Positions 49,028 to 62,249 of a DNA stretch of 64,000 bases are shown here, in pieces (the stretch's first letter is position 1; each line of letters opens with the position of its first letter). This DNA comes from Trichoplusia ni (lineage: Eukaryota > Arthropoda > Insecta > Lepidoptera > Noctuidae). Both the position numbers and the translations under genes were made by a program. The stretch covers positions 9,486,001-9,550,000 of the forward strand of contig NC_039479.1 of the NCBI RefSeq assembly GCF_003590095.1, given 5' to 3'. Below the pieces are notes generated by a model that was not told where the DNA came from, searched no databases, and saw nothing but the letters and a program-made list of their open reading frames with translations.

Positions 49028-50028
49028 GATAAAAAGCCTATCAATAAAATTACAAGTATTTTCCAGTCAAATGCAGAAAATTTGTGTTTAGTGTCTTAAG
49101 GTGTTTAGACAATTTCGCTAACATGGCTGCTCTTTATCATTGATTTAACTTTCTCAACGTCGCGCAACAGAAACTCTGCCCACACCCTCACTCACAAATT
49201 TGACGGTATAAATTGTTTTTGAAAATCAGTTTTAACCGACTTTTGTTGCTGTCCGTACATTGATTCGGTTCTCAGTATTCGAACATCCTATAGAGGGATT
49301 ACTGTCGAAACTGGTATACTCTGCTTCTCTGGAAGACTAAATAGTATTTCATTGTTAAATAATATGCTGATAGTGGGTATATTGAAAGGGGGCAGTAATT
49401 TCAAGTACAGTTTACTGACGCTTTTCCTGAGTCTTTGTGTCTGTGACTTGAATTTTTGTGAAATCACGCATGAGACAAGGATTAAATTCCTTAGTTCGGG
49501 AAACGTTAAAAATATGCATCGAAAAAAAACAGCTCCCGTTGTTACGTAAATACCTCTACAGCCCTAGTTAGCGAAGTACCTAGCTATAACATACTACAGT
49601 GCAACAGCATTCAAAATGAAGCTTTATATACCCCACCGTACCACAAAACCGGGTAAAAGCCGCAGTTATCGCTAAATACATTCATTTAATCACAAAAGCG
49701 ACCGCGACGATCGTAAAACTGAGCGTCGGTCACTACATAGGTACGGGTCGTGGGTAATGCCCTATTTGGGGTATGTTTGACCAACTTATTTCCTACATTC
49801 CGTGATAGCTTATCTCATTTACAGTTACAAGTATGAGAGCGTTGTTTATCTGTGTCTGTGGAGTTGAGGATAATACAGTAGGGACTTCCTGGTGTTGATA
49901 AACTAATGGCTAATTTGATTGAGTAATATTTCGTTAAGGTTTCATGAATTATGTATGTATCGCTTTAAGGTTTACAATGTTCACAGTTGGTTACAATGTG
50001 ACTCTTTTTTGACACTGTCGATAAAACC
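49028..50028. other. End of the left contig, beyond the matched interval
   Basis: AT-rich non-coding DNA leading to the gap. Its counterpart in the second copy would lie beyond the end of the window, so it cannot be compared here. It contains the SINE tail at 49418-49502. Confidence 0.6.
49418..49502 (+). mobile_element. SINE tail fragment
   Basis: CCTGAGTCTTTGTGTCTGTG, then ACTTGAATTTTTGTGAAAT and GAGACAAGGATTAAATTCCT. This is the 3' part of the SINE type seen at 9682-9853 (ACTTGAATGTTTGTGAAACC), without the tRNA-like head or either pol III box. Confidence 0.55.
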
Positions 50029-51028
50029 NNNNNNNNNNNNNNNNNNNNNNNNNNNNNNNNNNNNNNNNNNNNNNNNNNNNNNNNNNNNNNNNNNNNNNNN
50101 NNNNNNNNNNNNNNNNNNNNNNNNNNNNNNNNNNNNNNNNNNNNNNNNNNNNNNNNNNNNNNNNNNNNNNNNNNNNNNNNNNNNNNNNNNNNNNNNNNNN
50201 NNNNNNNNNNNNNNNNNNNNNNNNNNNNNNNNNNNNNNNNNNNNNNNNNNNNNNNNNNNNNNNNNNNNNNNNNNNNNNNNNNNNNNNNNNNNNNNNNNNN
50301 NNNNNNNNNNNNNNNNNNNNNNNNNNNNNNNNNNNNNNNNNNNNNNNNNNNNNNNNNNNNNNNNNNNNNNNNNNNNNNNNNNNNNNNNNNNNNNNNNNNN
50401 NNNNNNNNNNNNNNNNNNNNNNNNNNNNNNNNNNNNNNNNNNNNNNNNNNNNNNNNNNNNNNNNNNNNNNNNNNNNNNNNNNNNNNNNNNNNNNNNNNNN
50501 NNNNNNNNNNNNNNNNNNNNNNNNNNNNNNNNNNNNNNNNNNNNNNNNNNNNNNNNNNNNNNNNNNNNNNNNNNNNNNNNNNNNNNNNNNNNNNNNNNNN
50601 NNNNNNNNNNNNNNNNNNNNNNNNNNNNNNNNNNNNNNNNNNNNNNNNNNNNNNNNNNNNNNNNNNNNNNNNNNNNNNNNNNNNNNNNNNNNNNNNNNNN
50701 NNNNNNNNNNNNNNNNNNNNNNNNNNNNNNNNNNNNNNNNNNNNNNNNNNNNNNNNNNNNNNNNNNNNNNNNNNNNNNNNNNNNNNNNNNNNNNNNNNNN
50801 NNNNNNNNNNNNNNNNNNNNNNNNNNNNNNNNNNNNNNNNNNNNNNNNNNNNNNNNNNNNNNNNNNNNNNNNNNNNNNNNNNNNNNNNNNNNNNNNNNNN
50901 NNNNNNNNNNNNNNNNNNNNNNNNNNNNNNNNNNNNNNNNNNNNNNNNNNNNNNNNNNNNNNNNNNNNNNNNNNNNNNNNNNNNNNNNNNNNNNNNNNNN
51001 NNNNNNNNNNNNNNNNNNNNNNNNNNNN
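50029..51028. other. Assembly gap, 1000 N
   Basis: A run of 1000 N, a round number that marks a scaffold gap of unknown true size. A reading frame can be drawn through it only because N hides stop codons; it is not a gene. The gap separates two contigs whose sequences overlap (see the 12.3-kb duplication). Confidence 0.98.
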
Positions 51029-51535
51029 TGTAGGAGAGAGGAAGAACGCTTTATTATATACTTATAATGTTACTCAATTTAGTAATACTGTTATTAATTT
51101 TTCCTTTTTTTTTTTTACCTACTTACATATTTTATGCCTATAATTTTTTAAGCTTATTTATTTTTGTATCTATTTTATTATATTATAACAGTGACTAATT
51201 AAATTGCACTTATTCAATTACATTAAAATGAATAGATATAACATAAGTAATAAATTCTATTATAAGTACTTAATAATCTAGTAATACTGTTATTATTATT
51301 TCTTTATTTTCTTACATATTTTATGCCCATAATTTTAAAGCTAATTTATGTATCTATTTTATTTTATTATATTATTATATTAACAATTGCGCTTATTAAA
51401 TTGCATTAAAATTAATAAATATTATAATATATAAGTAATAAATTCAGTATATTATTTAATCTATCGCTTTAAATATTGTATTTTTAATGTATTTACAATA
51501 ATTATGCATGTATGTCTACAATATTATTTTTAAGT
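51029..51535 (-). mobile_element. LINE 3' UTR with an internal ~200-bp tandem
   Basis: Extremely AT-rich sequence directly downstream (minus strand) of the LINE stop codon at 51536-51538. It holds two diverged tandem units of about 200 bp: AGTAATACTGTTATTA begins at 51081 and again at 51280, and both units share ACATATTTTATGCC.ATAATTTT and ATAAGTAATAAATTC. The true 3' end and any target-site duplication would lie in the N gap. Confidence 0.6.
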
Positions 51536-51718
51536 TTAATCATATAAATATTCATTAATACTGTAGAAACATTTGTCTATTAAAAAGTTCTTTAATTTTT
51601 TAACAAACATATCTAGTTTAGTTTCATTTTTAATTTGTTCTGGTAGCCTATTGTATATTTTTACGGACATGACAAGGGGACTAGAAGAATGCATTTTTAT
51701 CCGGGATGTAGGTAAGTT
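51536..51718 (-). pseudogene. C-terminal end of a LINE ORF2 (5'-truncated)
   Basis: A minus-strand frame of about 60 codons is open from 51718 down to a TAA at 51536-51538. It contains SSSPLVMSVKIYNRLPEQIK followed by a lysine-rich F.KKLKNFLID.CFYS..EYL ending. This pattern (K.YN.LP..IK......F.K.LK.FL....FYS..E.L) is the well-known C-terminus downstream of the reverse-transcriptase domain in jockey/CR1-like insect LINEs. The polymerase and endonuclease domains are missing because the match ends at 51718, where the duplicated host sequence begins. The intact frame suggests a young insertion. The clade is inferred from the pattern only. Confidence 0.75.
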
Positions 51719-53004
51719 CAGTCCCTTTACTATGCACGCTTAAAGAGAAAGTATTGTCAAAGTACAACCGAAACGGCACATTACACTGCGCATAGCGGTC
51801 TCTTGCTTCAACAATGCCATAGTCTTTGTGAAAAATCTCACAGTACTGGCGTTGCACGTTTCATTCCACGAAGGGTGGTAGAGTTGTTGCGTTTGGTTGT
51901 CAGTTTAAACTACTACGTATTGACAGTTTCATTATTTATTACTGGAAACTGATGGCTGTTTAGGTCTTGTGGTTGTCAAGGCAAAGCAAAGGTTTGCTGC
52001 TGTTTCACTCAAGGTATGACGGTTTGAGAAGTTTTCAATTTAAGCTATGAATAGTTGAGTTGAAAAACGCTGAGTGAAGTCAGGTTTAAATTGATTTTAG
52101 GCATTATTCAAACAATAGTACCAAAGCAACATATCTATCGGCTCCATCGTTCTCAAAAAAGACATGTAAAAATGATAAAATATCCTATTTGCAGAATAAA
52201 TAATTTCATTTCCGAAATTGTGTTACACTAACTAACACCTAGAACTCAAATCCTTTTAACCTATAACAAGCCAAAACTCAAGTAAAAATATTTATATATC
52301 GGCTTATATTCGCTGACGAAATTCAATAGAAACATCTCTCAAATACGAAATATTCAGCAAACTATTAAATTAGCTGTTCAATTTTGTTCAGCAAATAGTT
52401 TTACATCAGAAATGCTAAAATGTAATTTCAAAAGGACCGATAATAATTATTTAGCTAAACTAGCGTCCTTTTCGAAATTTCACGAGAGGTGAATAGTGTT
52501 TTGAAATTCGTTCGGAAAATATCAAAATTGAAATTCCAATTCGGCATTTTGCGTTGTTAATAAATTGTGATATTATTGGAAGTCGTCATTGTTGGAGGTT
52601 TAGTTTCGACGTTAATTAAGTACGGGTTAAATATTATTTCAGAGTATTTGTATGGTACCTATTTTACCTGTTTGTTTGATGATATTGTTGTTACGTTTTC
52701 TGAGACGTAAGAATGGGTTAAAAGTTACTAAAAAATAAGAGAAAAAAGTTTTAAAAATACACTATTAAGCAAAGTTTTAAAATTATTATTGGAACTAAAT
52801 ATCATTATTCATTTAAAGATTCCTCGAAGATTGTTAGTTTTGCATGACAAATACATTTAACAGAATAAAAGAACAAAAACGGAAAGACCATCAAAATCCA
52901 ATAAATGTAAAAAAACACTGAACTTAAAATCGTTTGAAACTAACGATTCAAATTGTGCACTTCCAATTTAATATCGAAATTACACTTAAACGCGGTAATT
53001 GTTC

Positions 53005-53028
53005 GGCAACCCTAATCGCAGGGTTGCC
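53005..53028. repeat. Inverted repeat, second copy
   Basis: Duplicate of 38032-38055, identical. Confidence 0.9.
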
Positions 53029-56000
53029 ACAGAAATGATTCTAACTATAAAACAGCGCTCATTGGTCAGTCAATACTTCCCAATCAATATTAAAAACCAC
53101 TTTAAAGCCATTATAAAGACTGATTCACGATTGCGTGTAGATATCGCTTTTGTATGAATAAATAAGCAATTCGCGGTAAGGCCGGCTGCACACGTGCGGG
53201 CAGGACATAAAGCTCGGACGTGCTCCGTAATTGTAGCAAATGATCGCGTGTGGACCGCCGACTACGTTCGACTGCTCATATTAAGATTGTGCTAGATGTT
53301 GTAATATAACTCTATGTTATTTGACAATAATCATTTGTTTTGAAATTCAAATTCGTATGTAAATAAATGAAACAGTAATTGGTTGTAATTATTGGTCACG
53401 ACAAACGAAGCTTAAAAGAGTTCGTTTAACCATTTTAATTGAATTAGTTTAGAGGTTAATTTATGTTAAGGAATGTCTTTTGGTGTTCGTAAGGTTTTAT
53501 TACGTTTTGGTTTTCAGTTATTGGACAGCTGTTATGTATGTCGACATTCTATTATGAAACTAATTGAGAAAACGAGCATGTTTAGGATTGTTTACGCAAA
53601 TTAACGAAACATATTTTTCTAACAAATATGTAATTTATAAGTAACATTCTGTTAGCCACTGCTACGAAACCATATTGAGTAGTACCTCTCTCATAACAGT
53701 AACACTTTAATTTTAAAAAGAATAACCAACAGGTATGAAGTTTTCAATTGCTTCAAACGTATTAACAGAATCTTGCATAAACTACAAAAATGTGTAAGAT
53801 TTTGTTAAGCAATTCTAGCCATTTGCAGTGCCTTAAAATACAATTCAAACCAAACTAAGCAGTTACACAGCTCACAAACCATAAACATTCAATGGCATCG
53901 CAACAAAAACGAAAGTACAATATAGAAACGGTACAATTTCAGTAATAGCTCTTAAACTTTCCTGAACTGAGACTGAATACGTTATTTCTACGAAATGGCG
54001 TGATATACGTACATTTCGTCATGTCTGAACCCCGGCCGTGCCCGGATTACTCAATTAGTTCACTCTATTGTTTACGAATGGACAAAAGTTGTACGCTTGT
54101 TCGTGTGCTAATGGGGCTGAGGCTTTCTTGTGTACGCCTTGGAGATCTTACGTCTGATGTATTGAAGTCCTAATCTTTAATGGTTTACTTCATTTCTGTT
54201 TGACGTTTTGCCTCATTTAGCGCTTTTGAGCTAAGGGCCAAGAAGAATTATTTAGAAGGTTGTTGAGAGTTTTTTTTACCTGCAAGTTTATAATATACTT
54301 GACGAAACATGATCGGATGACTAAGAACATTTAAAACTGGACTCTATCTTTTTGTTGAGACGTCGTATTTTCACTGTTTGATGTTAACTGCAGTATGTGG
54401 TCTCGTTTCCATAACAGCAACAGTGCTTTCAGCTATGGAATAACCTGAGGAGCTTCTTGCCAGTTTTTTTTTCCATATTTGCGCATCTAGAGTCATTATA
54501 TGTTACATACGTTTCTAATTATTCTTGAGTGTTATTTATGATATTTCTTTATTTTGATGTTAAGGGCTCAAAGAACAGAAAAAATCAATCTTAACATTAC
54601 ACACTATAAGTGAATTAAAGACTGTAAACAAAAATTTCAATCTACCAACGACTTAGCAATCCATTTTCGCTGGTGAATATTTTAAAAAGCAAACCAAGTG
54701 AACAAAGTCTTTATAATCTAAAATCACGTGCGATCGACGCAATCTATCGTCGTCGGGTCGTTCGGCAAATGTTTACCAGTCGATTACGAACCCCGCCTTT
54801 AGCACATACATTCAATGTTGTCCTTTCATATGTATAATGGAAATAGTTTTACTGAATTTCATTATTTAATGGATTTTGTGTCGAATTAGAATTAGAATTT
54901 TTGAATTCGATTTTTGAGAACGAGTTAGAATTTGATAGATAAAGATTTGTTCTGTTATAACTTTTAAAAGATAGTCTAGCTTGATTTGCGTCTTTTTGAT
55001 GACTAGAGTGTCTTTTTAAGAAAAAATAATAATTGTTTTTTGTGTATAAAGTTGCCTAAACTTAGAATCAGCTCATTTACCAGAAACGGTGTTACAATAT
55101 GTTACCAAGATTTGAGATAATTTCCCAAATTTTTAAAATCCTTCGTTACCTTATTTTTCGTAATCAAAGCTTTATATAAGAACCTACTTCTTAAATATAC
55201 AAAGAAAATACCATTCTAAGCTTATTAAAACCGACACTTTAAGATAAAAGATATTCCCAAAACGCCGTCTCAAATCTTTTCTCTATTAATTAAAATTTAA
55301 AGGAACGGGGCATGCCGAAATGTAATTTCGTGAGCCCCCTGTCATTCATTAAAAAAGGTATCACGGAAAGCAATAAGGCGCCGATACGGCAAACAATCTC
55401 TGAATATAATAGACGTTTAATCCACACAGCAAAGTAATTTAAAGAAAAATAACATTAGCAATTCAGATTACTTCTCTATCGGGAGCCTTTATTAACTGTC
55501 AAACTGGGAAAAGTGAGGACCAAAACAAATTGACTTTGTAAAGGTCGCCACTTGATCGCTGAACTCGGTTCTATGAAGATGATGTCATTTTCCTCCGGAG
55601 GCTTTGCTTTTTTAAGCAACTATAGTGCACTGTATACATGGTGCATATGTCAAATCTCCTTTTTCAATCAAGAACCTAAGAGCAAAGAAGACACATAAAA
55701 GGATAATTATATAAAGATAACACGTTTGACCTCCTGGCGTAGGTTATTGCTTGATACTAAATTAAGATATTGAAATCGAAATTAAGATTATCAACTCATT
55801 TTATTTAATAACACAATGAAATCCGTTTGTTATTTACCCATTTTCAATTTGATTACAGCGACAAATTTAGTCATTCTATTGATAAATAACTTTGGTTATT
55901 GTTTAATTGGAATGCTTTTGGTGTACTTGAATCCGCCAACTATTTCATACTTACATATGTAACATATGTTGTGCATGTAGCATAGCTGTCATACATAAAT

Positions 56001-56410
56001 TTATTGATACAAAAAGATAGTAAAATTGACTTGTGTAACACAGTCATTAAAATTTAAACGCTGCCGCGCTGTTCAAATTTGAAAACAATCATCATATGAA
56101 AGATAGGCGTTTTTTAAATTTAAAAGTGCCAAAACAAGAAAACTCTTTGATACGGCAACAGTGATTTAGACTATCAGATATTTCTGTTATTTTACTGATA
56201 ACCTTATAACTAGGTCCAACTTCTGCGTGACTCAAAAACAGCTCTATTATACACATTTACTCAAACAAATCTTAAGATCTAAATATTAAGGTATATAATA
56301 TTTTTAGTTTTTATGTCTTACTGGTGGACTAATAAACGAGTATCACAGCTAATTGGAAGCGGGATAATGGTGTGCGAGGAGATTGCGGATGGTATGTGCT
56401 CGTAAATTAA

Positions 56411-56439
56411 GGGGAGGGGGGAGGGGAACGGGGAAAGGG
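56411..56439 (+). other. Potential G-quadruplex tract, second copy
   Basis: Duplicate of 41437-41465, identical including G-run lengths. Confidence 0.75.
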
Positions 56440-57352
56440 AGCTAGAACATTAGGGCCGTTGAAGGATAACCCGCAATTTGGGAACTTTTTACTTTCTTAT
56501 CTTGTATTGGGATGCGTCTTGTTGATTAGTGAAATGAATTGATTGCTTTTTTGTGTAGAATTAAGTGGCAGGTTTTGTTCGATTGAGTTGTAGTAGTATG
56601 TACGGATTATAAAGTATTTTCGTTTGGTCTATAGATATATTTGTTAGGAATTTGTAACAGTGGTCTACTTAAAAACTCTAGAATTGTTACTTCGAATTGA
56701 TTAGTTAGCGATAATAACAATTTATCAAATAATTTCATGTTTTGATATTTTTTGTTCTGTTATTATATTATGCTCCGTCATCATTACACATCCATATTAT
56801 GTTTTCAAACACTCAAAATAACAATCGTGGATATCAATTACAGTAAATAAAATTGAATTATTATGGCTTTGAATAGACCTCAATAAAACCGCGGAATATT
56901 TTATTACCGGGTATAATTTTCAAAACCCAACACTTTTTTCCGTAACACGATGAGTATTCGAGAAATCATTAATATAGATTGTATTCAAACGTCCTATTTT
57001 AATAAAGTGAAATCCATACGTTTTTGTTTTGGTTTCTCTTTTTTGTTTTCTTTGTGTTGTGAATACTAATTATGATCATAATTATCTTGATAACTTTAGT
57101 CTCAACGTTCACATAAAGTATATTCGTAGAAAGATGCATATATCACAGGTTTAATTGTAAAAACATTTAAAATATTCGCATCAGTGCTTCAGTATTTTTT
57201 TTTTCAACATAACAAAAAGTCTGTTTCAACAGTTCAATCATGAAACTAAATCCCAAAAATTTGCATGAACTTCCATTTTCCAAAGATGGATTCCACAAAT
57301 TCAGAATCCAGGTTTCCTCACTTGGTGATCAATGCTCAAAACCTTTCCTATA

Positions 57353-57395
57353 CGGTAAGAGGCCTGTACCTAGCAGCGGGACTTATAAAGACTAG
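57353..57395 (+). mobile_element. LINE 3'-end remnant, second copy
   Basis: Duplicate of 42379-42421. Confidence 0.45.
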
Positions 57396-58083
57396 TTAAC
57401 CGCCTTCAAAAATATAAGAGGGTCCTATTAGTTCCAAGTGAGATCATAACACACAACGAAATATACGAACACCCATTACACATCGAACGTCAGAACACAT
57501 CCACTAATATTTGAGACATCGATACTTCGATTCAATTTTGTTAATTGGTAACGTGACGCGTGTATTTCACGGCAACTATTAATTAATGAGAACCTGTAAT
57601 CGAATATATTCTGTATTTAGGAAGCTATCGTGTCTGTTTACTATAAGTTGTGTTTGCTTGATAAATAATAAGAAATAACTTTGAATGACGTATCACCTAA
57701 TACGAGGTATATATTGACCAAGATAGAATTTCAACCCACTCAGCTTATCAGGGTCTTCTGCTGGACTTAAACTTCCCACAAGTAACACCGCAACAGGAAA
57801 GGGCCTCCGCCGGCCGTCACCGTTTAAAACTATAATTTTTCCGTTTGGAAGCAAGGTTGACCAACACACGATCTAGAGCGGCGTCTTGCTATCAAAAATG
57901 CAACAAACATTAAAAGGAGATCTAGGCGTTTGGGTCCTAATGCATTCTAATTAAACTACCTTTCTCTCTTTTAAAGATACAAAGAAAAATGCCAACTAAA
58001 TAATCCCTAATAATGATCTATCTTGACGTGTTAATGCATGATAATAAGAATATTAAACTGCATGATGAATGTTCCCTCCGAAA

Positions 58084-58186
58084 ATTAAGATATCTCGGCC
58101 GCCATAAATTATAGATGAAACGCATTTACGGACGGCGGCCATGTTTTTGTCCACCCTACACGGATGTCACTGTACGGTCGGCATGA
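58084..58186 (+). repeat. Diverged ~100-bp unit A, second copy
   Basis: Duplicate of 43111-43213. Confidence 0.6.
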
Positions 58187-58547
58187 AAAACTTACATTTA
58201 ACTTTTGTCACTGGAATTGATACTAGAATGTTTTTTTGTTTCTTGTTTTTTATTTCTTTCAATACCTGTTAAAACTAAAATATAATATTTGACACGAATG
58301 CCATTTGATCTAAATCCAAGACCAGTCATTTTATTCTAAGTATTATGATTTCACAGAAAATGACATTCAAATAACTGTCTTAAAAAATATTTCCTCGAGC
58401 GACGCAATTACATTACGATTGCGAAAACCACAAAAATACACATATTGAAAACAAACAAAAAGATCAATTCACGATACTACCATCTGACGTCACACGACCG
58501 CCATATTTTAAAATATCAGCGAGATCCACAGGAACATGAAAAGTTTT

Positions 58548-58653
58548 ATTAAGATATCCACTGAAGTCGTAAATCATTGGACGAAATGCAATTGTAGCCG
58601 CTGACTGTTTGGCTGACCCTACTCGAACTCGACCGTCATATTGTACAGTTTGC
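58548..58653 (+). repeat. Diverged ~100-bp unit B, second copy
   Basis: Duplicate of 43575-43680. Confidence 0.5.
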
Positions 58654-59180
58654 AAAAGACATTAAGGAAAATATTTTTTTTTGTTTTATTTTTTTGTGTC
58701 ACTGAATGTGTTAGTGAATTAGATAATGTGGAAATTTATGGGTGGGTGACGAGGAGGGATACAGGAAATAGGAGTAGTGTGTTGTCGATGGTGGTTCATT
58801 TTTGAATTCGTTTATTTATTATAGTTTGTTTAATTTTTTGCTTTGTTATTTATTTTGTAATAACTTGAAGAAAAACTGAGATGGTACTGGGTTTGAATAA
58901 AGTTTTCATTACAGATTAGTGATACATACCCTAAGAAATTTATTAAAATCGATAAATGATTCCGATTTATTCGTTTTCTTAGCAAACTTTGCTGAAAAAC
59001 ATAACACCATTGAAATCCCTTTTAAAGAAAAAAGAACAAATACCATACCTCCGCATTTCCGCGCAAAAAAACACCCGCTAAACTGTCGAGCTGAACTCGT
59101 ATACTGCATCGTTATACCGTCCCCAAAAAAGGCCGGTAAACCCTAAAATGTAGAGATAAGTTACATATGTGCGGAGTGAT

Positions 59181-59270
59181 ATTAAGATATCCAGTGGCCG
59201 CAATAAATCATCGGTGTGCGTTTGCGGCAATGTTTTTGTCGACCCTACCCTACGGACAGGTTATTACTAT
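59181..59270 (+). repeat. Diverged ~100-bp unit C, second copy
   Basis: Duplicate of 44208-44297. Confidence 0.58.
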
Positions 59271-62191
59271 CCCCACACGAGTGCGCGACAGTTATCGGTG
59301 CGGGTTTTTTAAGTATTCAGGAAAATCGTATGCTTTATTTTTGAGTCAAGGAAATGTTACACTTGTTTTGCGTTACATACTCATTTTATGTACGTCCCTT
59401 ATTTTTGTCTAAAGGATAGAGGAGATTTCTCATGCAATAGTTAGAGCACATGTACATATTTACTCTTTGATGCTATACTGTAGTGTAATCTGAAATTTGA
59501 AGTAAAGTTACAATAACTATATCCTACGGTATCTGATCTCTTTAAGGTGTCTAGTTAAAAAAAAAAAACTCCTTGTAACACGATGCATACTTAAGAATAT
59601 TAAGAACTTAATTTCAAGAAGAAAAAAAGGTAATTATTAATGTCCAATTTTAATACAAAACCTTTTTCACTTACAACCTTCGTAGACCACAACGTGACAA
59701 TTAATTCGACCATTATCCGGCGTCTATATCTTGGAGCGCGGTAGTTCTATCTCCGAGCATTCGGTAACTGTTGGAGACAGATGAAAAGTGTTTTATGGGG
59801 CTGCCTTAATGTGCTGCCACTTGAATGGAAACCTCATTTTATGGTTTAAACTTTAAAAATGCTAACGTAAGTGAATGTGGTTAATAGTTTCATAAGAATG
59901 GATTAGTCTCCTGATATGCGTAATGTTATGTGAAGTTTTGCCACTCACCATTTAAAATGCAAGTAGCTGAATAGGTACCGTATTTACATATTTTTTTGTA
60001 TATAATTAGGTTTTAAAAGTCCACACGTTTATAATCAAAATCATTGCGATTAACAAAAAAAAAATGACAACATTTTTCATGTAGGTAGTTACATGAAATG
60101 CAAAGAAAACTCAACTAGTACGATCTAGCAGGACATTTATTGCCGCGGGATCAAACTTGTTTTCGTTATAGCAGTAAGCTGACCGCATCAACCCATCTCA
60201 GCTATAAAGGGGTGGTACACCAACATTCCGTTAAATTTCACTTTACGTACTGAGCCCTCGGCCCTTGGTTTTGAGTGAGGACCCTGTAGCACGATGTTGA
60301 CAGCAAAACTAAATAGAGATATCGCAAAACAAATGCGTATAAGCGTAAATGCTACATGGTACGGAGGCAGACAAAGACATCTCTATATTTTCTTCCTTCT
60401 GTGAATCTGTATTTCGGACTAAATAATAATGTATGAGGTAAAAGGGTTTCCTAGTATCTACGTGGAACGTGTATTTTCTTTCATATAATATCTTTAGCAG
60501 TAAGGCCTTGAGTGTTGACCCCTATGTATATCAGTGTCCGGAAAAAATCCTTTCGTAAGATTAACCTAACATTTACGTCAACCGTCATTAAAAGTCACAT
60601 TACACACACATACGGTTCTACACACGTTAGAAACTTTAAGCGTGTGTGTGTATTATTTAAAAAAAGAGCAGCCCTTTCTGTTGCGGACATTATTTAATCC
60701 GATACCCCTACCATTGGCTATAAAGTCACGGTAACGAGGTACGGAAGGGTCCAACTATCATCGTTTTTACGCGAGTCGATAAACGCGAGTGGCGACGTTA
60801 ACTCGACCCTTGCGGATGAATGGCGAGTTACTTCCTGAGTAGGGGCTGTGGTTAAACGGTCATGTTATTTTTTTGTTTTCTTTTTGCGGTGGTGAATTAA
60901 ATTGGATGTGAGAGAATGTTGTCTCTGAGCTATGTTTATTTTGTTCGGAAACAAAACTCATCTTTAAAGAACTGATTGATTTTATTGCTCCTTTATGTAG
61001 TCTTCTTTTAAATACGTATTACAATCTCCTATTTTTCAGTAAATACAGCTAGTATTCCCCAACTTAACATTTCTTGACATTTGCAAACTATTCCCATTGT
61101 CGTTTAAAAGCCGGTTATAATAGTTCCAGTAAGAGGGGTCAAGTATGACTTAACAATCGGTTCGGGTATCAAGAGCTCTATAAATAAATTTCAATTTCAT
61201 TAATTACAGGAAGCTACAACCTATATTCAGTTAGATTTTGAATCCGTAAATAGTTTTGTTTAAGTACCTTTGTAATTACCGTGCTTTTATAACTTTGAAA
61301 GATTATTCGATCGAAGGTTGAAAGGGTAGAAATAATAAATGATGAAATCATTGACGAACATTTATAGGACAACAATGTATTTCTCACTCTTAACAAGTTG
61401 TTCTTAGACACATAATGTCCATGGCTTTCTTAAATATCAATTTAGACCACAAAACCTTCGAGAGACTTTCCGGCGACGTACAACAAACGAAAGTTTCAGT
61501 ATCCCATAATTTTCATACAAAATTATTCACGCTATCTCCTTCCAGCGCTAACAGTCCATTGACCTCACACATGAATGAACAACAATCCTTCAAAACAAAG
61601 CCGTAATCTTTCATTCACTCATTCATTTCACTTCACCGCACCAATAAAAACGCCGTAAAACGTCTCGTCACCGCACTTCTGACACATTTAACAAGGAAAT
61701 GCTTTAGAAAGTGTAACCGCCATTACTGGTGAACATACGTATATTAGGGGCTTTTAAAACCGCTCGCGACTGTAATTTGTGACTAAACGTCGATGGAAAG
61801 ATTACCACTACCCTCTTGTAAGCGACGAAATGTCGGTAAATGTGGAGAAAGGAAATTATTAGCTGATATTTTTCATGTATAGGAATGTTGTTGCTATTAG
61901 TCAACATCAAAAAACTTTTCAAAAATTTGTTCAGGATATGTAAACAAAGGCAGCTTTTCGAAGTAAAAAGATATTCTGTTTATATGACCAAAATAATTTT
62001 CGGGTGTTCTGGATTAAGCTAAAAATAGCCCAAACCATCGTAGTAAATTACTCGGATACCATTATTAATATCTTATGGTACAAAAAATATAAATCTAAAT
62101 GATTTTTTCAGTTCTGTGATATTTAAAGAGCTTACAATTCAAAACAACTGGTTATTTCATAATATTCAGTACACTGCCAACATTGACACAT

Positions 62192-62249
62192 TGACGCTGA
62201 CGCACGGTTTGACGTCTGACGTGGTCCAATCAGGAATGCCTGTCATTGG
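62192..62249. promoter_or_regulatory. TGACG/CCAAT cluster, second copy
   Basis: Duplicate of 47219-47276. Confidence 0.25.

Noticed and set aside
49919..51067. Long open reading frame crossing 50029-51028
   Set aside because: It consists almost entirely of N; unknown bases hide stop codons. Only 36 codons before and 12 after are real sequence.
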